The position numbers and the translations under genes are program-made. The notes beneath the pieces are model-generated. The model worked only from the letters and a program-made list of their open reading frames with translations. It was not told where the DNA came from and did no database searches. Below are positions 59,721 to 64,000 of a DNA stretch of 64,000 nt, piece by piece; position 1 is the stretch's first letter; every line of letters starts with the position of its first letter. This DNA comes from Streptomyces sclerotialus (GTDB taxonomy: Bacteria; Actinomycetota; Actinomycetes; Streptomycetales; Streptomycetaceae), in contig NZ_JBFOHP010000002.1 in NCBI RefSeq assembly GCF_040907265.1, forward strand, positions 7,936,001 to 8,000,000, given 5' to 3'.

Positions 59721-59835
59721 GAGAGGCGCTCCTGCGATCGGAAGGAGGCACTCGCTGAGAGACGTGGCGATAACTGAACAACCAGTCTGCTAACGAGCGA
59801 TACGTTCGGCAACGTAGCCGCGTGGCGACAGCTGG

Positions 59836-60435
59836 TCAATGCCTCTGCTGAGAGTCGTCCGCCAAGCCGCGTATCTCGGTGACGACGCTGTGCCATGCAC
59901 ACTGGTCGTGGACCCGGGATGCGATCGCCTTCCCCGCGCTGGGCTTGATGAGAGGGTCGTCCTCTCCGTGAAGGACGAGCGTGGGCCGGGTGATGGCACT
60001 GATCGGCGGGCCGTACCACTGCGCCCCGATCCGACGGCGCTGGGCCTCCCTGCCGTGCATGCCGCTGTCGGCGTTGCGCACCGCGGCTTCGCGGGCCGCC
60101 GTCTCGTCGAACGAGCGGTGAGGCGAAGCGAGAAGACGGGAGGCGGCGATGCCGGCCGCGATGGCTCCGTCACGTGTGTCGGGAAACCTCAGGCGCGTGA
60201 ACTTCGCCAGTGTGCTCATGCGTATGTAGCGCAGGGTGCGCAGGCCCGCCACGTTTCCGGGTACGGCGGCCATGGTGGTGAGCGTCCGGACGCGTCGGGG
60301 TGCCGTAGGACCAGGCGCTGCGCCACGGCGCCGCCGAGCGAGACGCCCAGCAGATGTGCCGACCACCACCTCAGGGCGCCATGACCGCGACGGCATCGTC
60401 CGTCATGTCCTCGGCCGTGTACGGCGCATTCGTAT
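59836..60435 (-). pseudogene. decayed alpha/beta hydrolase
   Basis: Consecutive parts of one hydrolase appear in different minus-strand frames: APYTAEDMTDDAVAVMA near 60430-60375, HLLGVSLGGAVAQRLVLRHPD near 60360-60305 (nucleophile GVSLGG), then VRTLTTMAAVPGNVAGLRTL onward with PTLVLHGEDDPLIKPSAGKA to the stop at 59836. The N-terminal third is missing, two frame shifts are needed, and the segment that should hold the catalytic His is shortened (ASRVHDQCAWHSVVTEIRGL). Confidence 0.75.
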
Positions 60436-60714
60436 GACCCGCGATTGACCGACGATCGGACGACGAAGGGGCACCGGCTGGGAGGACCGGGCCCCGTCGT
60501 CATCCTCTCGTGCACGGCGTGTCGACCCCCGAGCGCTTGAGGCGCAGCCGACCCGTGCAATGAGCGCGTACCCGGGTCCATCGGGAACAGATGCGTACGA
60601 TCGGGTGGTTCCGCCCAGCGGCGACCGGGGGGAGGGAGAGAGGCAGCACGCCGACGTCTCGCCGAACACACCGACGTGCCGCCGAACACACCGACGTCTC
60701 GCCGAGAGGTGATG
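60436..60714. other. non-coding region with 20-bp repeats upstream of the ABC-F leader
   Basis: No gene is supported here. Three 20-bp units (CCGACGTCTCGCCGAACACA type) start at 60651, 60671 and 60691. The region joins the decayed hydrolase to the ABC-F promoter. Confidence 0.6.
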
Positions 60715-60754
60715 TACAGTTTCAGAGTCCTGTTGTCTCCGATAGAGGTGGACG

Positions 60755-60766
60755 TTGCGCATCTGA
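60755..60766 (+). CDS. candidate three-codon leader ORF (Met-Arg-Ile)
   Basis: TTG CGC ATC TGA preceded by GAGGTG with 4-nt spacing, directly upstream of the GTACGGC hairpin in the ABC-F leader. Position and size suit a stalling peptide; coding is unproven. Confidence 0.35.
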   Translation: MRI

Positions 60767-60881
60767 GGTTCGCGATCATCACGCGGTACGGCATCGGCCG
60801 TACGCCGTCACGCCGTAGTCGGCCTTCCCGCCGCCCGTGACCCCGCGTGCATGCGACCTCGGTGCATGAGCTGTCCCTCAC

Positions 60882-60947
60882 CCTTCGGAGAGACGTCCTT
60901 CGGAGAGAGACCTCCTTCGGGGAGAGACGCCCTTCGGGGAGTCCCCC
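60882..60947 (+). repeat. four CCTTCGGRGAG repeats in the ABC-F leader
   Basis: Repeat heads at 60882, 60897, 60914 and 60931, spacing 15, 17 and 17 nt. As RNA each contains CUUCGG flanked by partly complementary bases, and so could form mutually exclusive small hairpins. Confidence 0.8.
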
Positions 60948-61049
60948 GGGACCTGGAGAGCCGTACCCACCCTCGTCCCGCCGGTTCGGTCGCCGCGTGG
61001 TGCTCGCATACGTAGCCCCCATCCACTGCGTACGACTGCGAGAATCAAC

Positions 61050-62720
61050 ATGTCCGGACCGACTACGCCCCACGCAGCCGCCGTCACCTGCTCCGCCCTG
61101 TCCTTCCAGTGGCCGGACGGCACGACCGTCTTCGACGGACTTTCCCTCACCGTCGGCCGGGGCCGCACCGGACTCGTCGGCGCCAACGGCGCCGGCAAGT
61201 CCACACTGCTGCGGCTGCTGGCCGGCGAGCTGCGCCCGTCCCGGGGAACGGTGACCGTCGGCGGCCGCCTCGCTCACCTGCCGCAGAACATCACCCTGGA
61301 CACGGCACTCCGCGTCGACCAGGCCCTGGGCATCGCCGAGCGGCGTGCCGCCCTGCGCGCCATCGAGGCGGGCGAGGTCGACGAGGAACACTTCGAGAAG
61401 ATCGGGGACGACTGGGACGTCGAGGAGCGAGCCCTGGCGACACTCGGTTCACTCGGGCTCAGCGACCTCGACCTGGACCGTACGGTGGGGGAGATGTCCG
61501 GCGGCGAGACCGTACTGCTCCGCCTGGCCGCCCTGTTGCTGCAGCGACCCGACGTCCTCCTGCTCGACGAGCCGACCAACAACCTCGACCTGCTCGCGCG
61601 CCGTCGCCTCTACGACGCCGTGGACTCCTGGCGCTCCGGCGCCCTGATCGTGGTCAGCCACGACCGTGATCTGCTGGAACGCGTCGACCGTACCGCCGAA
61701 CTGCGGTCGGGCTCGGTCAGCTGGTACGGGGGCGGCTGGTCCGCGTACCAGGAGGCGCTGGCCACCCAGCAGGAGGCGGCCGGGCGGACACTGCGGGCGG
61801 CCGAGGCGGACGTACGCCGGCAGCAGCGCGAACTGGAAGAGACCCGGATCAAGGCGGCCCGCCGCCAGCGGCAGAGCAAGAAACTGGACGCCCGGCGACG
61901 CGCCCCCAGGATCGTGGCCGGGGAACGCAAACGGTCGGCGCAGGAGTCCGCCGACAAGCTCTGCAACCTGCACGAAGACCGCCTCCAGGAAGCACGCGAA
62001 CGCCGCGAGGCGGCCGCGGACGCACTCCGCGACGATGCCGAGATCCGGGTGAACCTGCCCCACACCGCGGTACCGGCCGGCCGGACCGTCCTGAGCCTGC
62101 ACGAGCTGCAGCCCCGGTTCGGCAGGCTCCGCACCGGCACCCTCGAAGTGCACGGACCCGAACGCATCGCCCTCGTCGGGCGCAACGGAGCCGGAAAGAC
62201 CACCCTGCTCCGCACCCTCACCGGCGAGCTCGCCCCGCTGTCCGGTACGGCGAAAGCGCACGTACCCTTGCGGTTCCTGCCACAGCGTTTGGACGTACTG
62301 GACGACGGGCTGAGCGTCGCCGCGAACGTGGCCCGTACGGCACCCGGCGTCACCGACAACCACATCCGCTCCCAGCTCGCCCGCTTCCTCTTCAAGGGGG
62401 CACGCGCCGAACAGCCGGCGGGCACCCTGTCCGGCGGCGAACGCTTCCGGGCCGCCCTGGCGGCGACCATGCTTGCGGCCCCGGCCCCACAGCTCCTGCT
62501 CCTCGACGAGCCGACGAACAACCTCGACGTGGCCAGCGTGCGGCAACTGACCAGCGCCCTGCAGTCCTTCGAAGGGGCGCTGGTGATCGCCAGCCATGAC
62601 CTGCCGTTCCTGGAAGCGGCGGGGATCACCCGCTGGTTGCTGGTCGGCGACCGACTGGAGGAGATCAGCTCGGACATGGTCCGCGAGATATGGGAAACGG
62701 CACCGCCGGCCGCCGACTGA
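61050..62720 (+). CDS. ABC-F family ATPase (ribosome-associated, possible antibiotic-resistance factor)
   Basis: 556 residues from ATG 61050. Two ABC domains without membrane segments: Walker A GANGAGKS (residues 44-51), signature MSGGETVLL, Walker B VLLLDEPTNNLD; second Walker A GRNGAGKTT, signature LSGGERFRAAL, Walker B LLLLDEPTNNLD. The interdomain linker (RRQQRELEETRIKAARRQRQSKKLDARRRAP...) is a charged coiled coil of P-site-tRNA-interaction type. ABC-F proteins act on ribosomes and several remove antibiotics from the peptidyl transferase centre. The long leader favours a drug-induced role. Confidence 0.93.
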   Translation: MSGPTTPHAAAVTCSALSFQWPDGTTVFDGLSLTVGRGRTGLVGANGAGKSTLLRLLAGELRPSRGTVTVGGRLAHLPQNITLDTALRVDQALGIAERRAALRAIEAGEVDEEHFEKIGDDWDVEERALATLGSLGLSDLDLDRTVGEMSGGETVLLRLAALLLQRPDVLLLDEPTNNLDLLARRRLYDAVDSWRSGALIVVSHDRDLLERVDRTAELRSGSVSWYGGGWSAYQEALATQQEAAGRTLRAAEADVRRQQRELEETRIKAARRQRQSKKLDARRRAPRIVAGERKRSAQESADKLCNLHEDRLQEARERREAAADALRDDAEIRVNLPHTAVPAGRTVLSLHELQPRFGRLRTGTLEVHGPERIALVGRNGAGKTTLLRTLTGELAPLSGTAKAHVPLRFLPQRLDVLDDGLSVAANVARTAPGVTDNHIRSQLARFLFKGARAEQPAGTLSGGERFRAALAATMLAAPAPQLLLLDEPTNNLDVASVRQLTSALQSFEGALVIASHDLPFLEAAGITRWLLVGDRLEEISSDMVREIWETAPPAAD

Positions 62721-62734
62721 GCCGCCTGCCCGGA

Positions 62735-62749
62735 CGCCCTGCCAGGGCG
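62735..62749 (+). terminator. weak hairpin after the ABC-F gene
   Basis: CGCCCT (62735-62740), loop GCC, AGGGCG (62744-62749), followed by recurring ACGCCCT at roughly 12-nt spacing. A partial terminator at best. Confidence 0.4.
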
Positions 62750-62859
62750 CCCTGCTTGTACGCCCTGCCCCTACGCCCTACTCGTACAACACCGTTCCCT
62801 GACCCCAGTCAGCCCACATCACCGCCCGTCCGCCCCGAGACGCCAGAGGAGATACGTAC

Positions 62860-63966
62860 GTGAGCACCACCCCACCCACCGACCGCGACACCGCCCGCGA
62901 CACCGCCCCGCAGGAGCTGCCGCCGACCGAACTACCGCCGACCGAACTGCCAACGACCGAGCTGCCGCCGACCGAGCTGCCGCCGACCGAGCTGCCACCC
63001 ACGCCCTTCGACCCGGAACTTTCCGCCGCGCTGGACGGCATGGGCGACCTGCGCGACGCATTCCCGTCGGCCCCCGCCATGGTTCCCCGGTGGCGTGCGC
63101 GGCTGGCCGAGATGGTTCCGGACCCCACCCTGGACCAGTTGCGCGCCGACGGGGCCTTCGAGATGTACGAGCGGAGCGTGCCCGGGCCCGAAGGGGCGCC
63201 GGACGTCTCCCTCCTCATCGCCCGCCCCACCGGCCTGGCGGACGGTGCGCCAGTCGTCTACCACCTGCACGGGGGCGGGATGATCGGTGGCAGTAACCGC
63301 GCCGGCATGGAGGGCATCCTGCGCGAGTGGGCCGAGCCGCTCGGGCTCGTCGTGGTCTCCGTCGAGTACCGTCTCGCGCCCGAGCACCCTTACCCGGCCG
63401 GTGTCGAGGACTGCTACGCCGGTCTGCTGTGGGTCGCCCGGCACGCCGCGGACCTCGGTGGGGACCCGGAACGCATCGTCGTGGCCGGCGGTAGTGCGGG
63501 TGGCGGCCTCACCGCCGCCCTCGCGCTGATGACGCGTGACCGCGAGGGCCCGAGGATCATCGGCCAGCTGGCGATGTGCCCGATGCTCGACGACCGTAAC
63601 GACACTCCGTCCGCCCGGCAGATGGCGGGCACCGGACTGTGGGACCAGCACGACAACGGCGTCGGATGGGCTTGCCTGCTCGGTACGGCGTACGAGGCGG
63701 CAGACGTGCCCGCGTACGCCGCGCCTGCCCGGTCAACGGACCTGTCAGGCCTCGCCCCCGCCTTCATCGACGCGGGCGCGGGCGAGACCTTCCGCGACGA
63801 GGCGGTCACCTACGCCACCCGCATCTGGCAGGCCGGCGGGGACGCCGAACTGCACATCTGGGCGGGCGGGTTCCACGGCTTCGACCAGATGGTTCCCGGC
63901 GCCGCCGTCTCCCGCGACGCACGCCAGGCCCGAGTCAACTGGCTACGCCGCATACTGAGCCGGTAG
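62860..63966 (+). CDS. HSL-type alpha/beta hydrolase with PTELP-repeat N-terminal extension
   Basis: 368 residues from GTG 62860 with AGAGGAGA upstream. Residues about 17-48 repeat Pro-Thr-Glu-Leu-Pro six times. The HSL domain shows HLHGGGMIGGS (oxyanion hole), VEYRLAPEHPYPAGVEDCYAGLLWV, nucleophile GGSAGGGL, and a C-terminal His in AGGFHGFDQMVPGA. Carboxylesterase; substrate unknown. It lies 139 bp after the ABC-F gene with only a weak hairpin between, so read-through is possible. The stop lies in a 7-bp repeat. Confidence 0.9.
   Translation: MSTTPPTDRDTARDTAPQELPPTELPPTELPTTELPPTELPPTELPPTPFDPELSAALDGMGDLRDAFPSAPAMVPRWRARLAEMVPDPTLDQLRADGAFEMYERSVPGPEGAPDVSLLIARPTGLADGAPVVYHLHGGGMIGGSNRAGMEGILREWAEPLGLVVVSVEYRLAPEHPYPAGVEDCYAGLLWVARHAADLGGDPERIVVAGGSAGGGLTAALALMTRDREGPRIIGQLAMCPMLDDRNDTPSARQMAGTGLWDQHDNGVGWACLLGTAYEAADVPAYAAPARSTDLSGLAPAFIDAGAGETFRDEAVTYATRIWQAGGDAELHIWAGGFHGFDQMVPGAAVSRDARQARVNWLRRILSR
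62905..63000 (+). repeat. 15-bp in-frame repeats encoding PTELP in the HSL esterase
   Basis: About six 15-bp units of the type CTGCCGCCGACCGAG are arranged in frame, with a few base changes, coding for Leu-Pro-Pro-Thr-Glu. Confidence 0.9.
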
Positions 63967-63994
63967 CCGGTAGCCGGTAGCCGGTAGCCGGTAG
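63960..63994. repeat. five CCGGTAG tandem repeats at the esterase stop codon
   Basis: CCGGTAG repeats at 63960, 63967, 63974, 63981 and 63988. The first unit supplies the esterase TAG stop (63964-63966). Confidence 0.97.
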
Positions 63995-64000
63995 CAGAAC

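Larger units (their letters stand above)
60715..61049 (+). promoter_or_regulatory. structured leader of the ABC-F gene, candidate ribosome-mediated attenuator
   Basis: TACAGT (60715-60720) is a plausible -10, giving a leader of about 320 nt. GAGGTGG (60745-60751) precedes a very short ORF TTG-CGC-ATC-TGA (60755-60766), and GTG 60748 opens an overlapping 30-codon ORF to 60840. GTACGGC-ATCG-GCCGTAC (60786-60803) forms a perfect stem. From 60882 CCTTCGG(A/G)GAG recurs four times (60882, 60897, 60914, 60931). Such leaders control many ABC-F resistance genes. Confidence 0.5.

Noticed and set aside
1..64000. Secondary-metabolite gene cluster
   Set aside because: CoA-ligase, dehydrogenase, UbiD and exporters are present but no carrier proteins, synthases or core biosynthetic genes are seen.
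1..64000. tRNA, rRNA, prophage or transposon
   Set aside because: No cloverleaf, rRNA, integrase, transposase or phage structural motif was recognised in either strand.

Overview
The window is high-GC (roughly 72%) actinomycete DNA, almost certainly from a Streptomyces or close relative. Supporting signs are strong third-position G/C bias, many GTG starts with GGAGG-type ribosome sites, dense one-component regulators (XRE-cupin, TetR, MarR, MerR, LysR, AraC), STAS/ANTAR/GAF signalling, a Streptomyces-type PHO box and a DasR-type dre operator. I see no rRNA or tRNA gene, IS element, integrase, CRISPR array, or polyketide or peptide synthetase. It reads as an accessory, transport- and regulator-rich chromosomal segment.

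Layout, left half (1-34 kb). An APC permease enters from the left edge, followed by an HSL-type esterase, an Old Yellow Enzyme oxidoreductase, a PNP-family nucleosidase, and an XRE-cupin regulator divergent from a BenE-type benzoate transporter. A second XRE-cupin regulator is divergent from a phosphinothricin-type acetyltransferase; their start codons share one CATG. A MarR/DHA2-efflux operon follows. At 9.2-15.5 kb a cell-envelope export module combines a lipoprotein, a periplasmic adaptor, an ABC ATPase and a MacB-like permease, facing a histidine kinase/response regulator pair. Next come a small secreted SH3-like protein, an orphan PstS lipoprotein behind a PHO box, a secreted GH18 chitinase behind a dre-like site, a membrane esterase, a FUSC exporter plus CaiB CoA-transferase operon, a nitroreductase, and an NCS1 nucleobase permease divergent from a STAS-ANTAR-GAF sensor. 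An AraC regulator diverges from a UbiD decarboxylase, and a CocE-type hydrolase diverges from a frameshifted TetR gene.

Layout, right half (34-64 kb). Regulator/target pairs alternate: MFS and MerR; LysR and a CTP-synthase-like amidotransferase carrying a pentapeptide repeat; VOC protein and APC permease; a decayed phosphotransferase; a histone-H1-like coiled-coil protein; GNATs; a tautomerase; an MDR reductase with LysR; MarR with MFS; a hydrolase with MerR; an SDR-DUF2867 protein; a DUF402 protein; an SGNH hydrolase with repeat-rich termini; TetR/AraC-GyrI; an acyl-CoA ligase/dehydrogenase pair with TetR and MFS; a decayed alpha/beta hydrolase; an ABC-F protein behind a roughly 320-nt structured leader; and an HSL esterase. 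This half is rich in short tandem repeats at gene ends and promoters, and contains both decayed genes.

Best candidates for a second look: the ABC-F leader (possible antibiotic-responsive attenuator); the Cys motif shared by the export-module lipoprotein and its histidine-kinase sensor domain; the fused start codons at 6191-6194; the H1-like coiled-coil protein; and the repeat-decorated enzymes (amidotransferase, SGNH hydrolase, HSL esterase). All functional statements come from reading sequence motifs; no database search was run.
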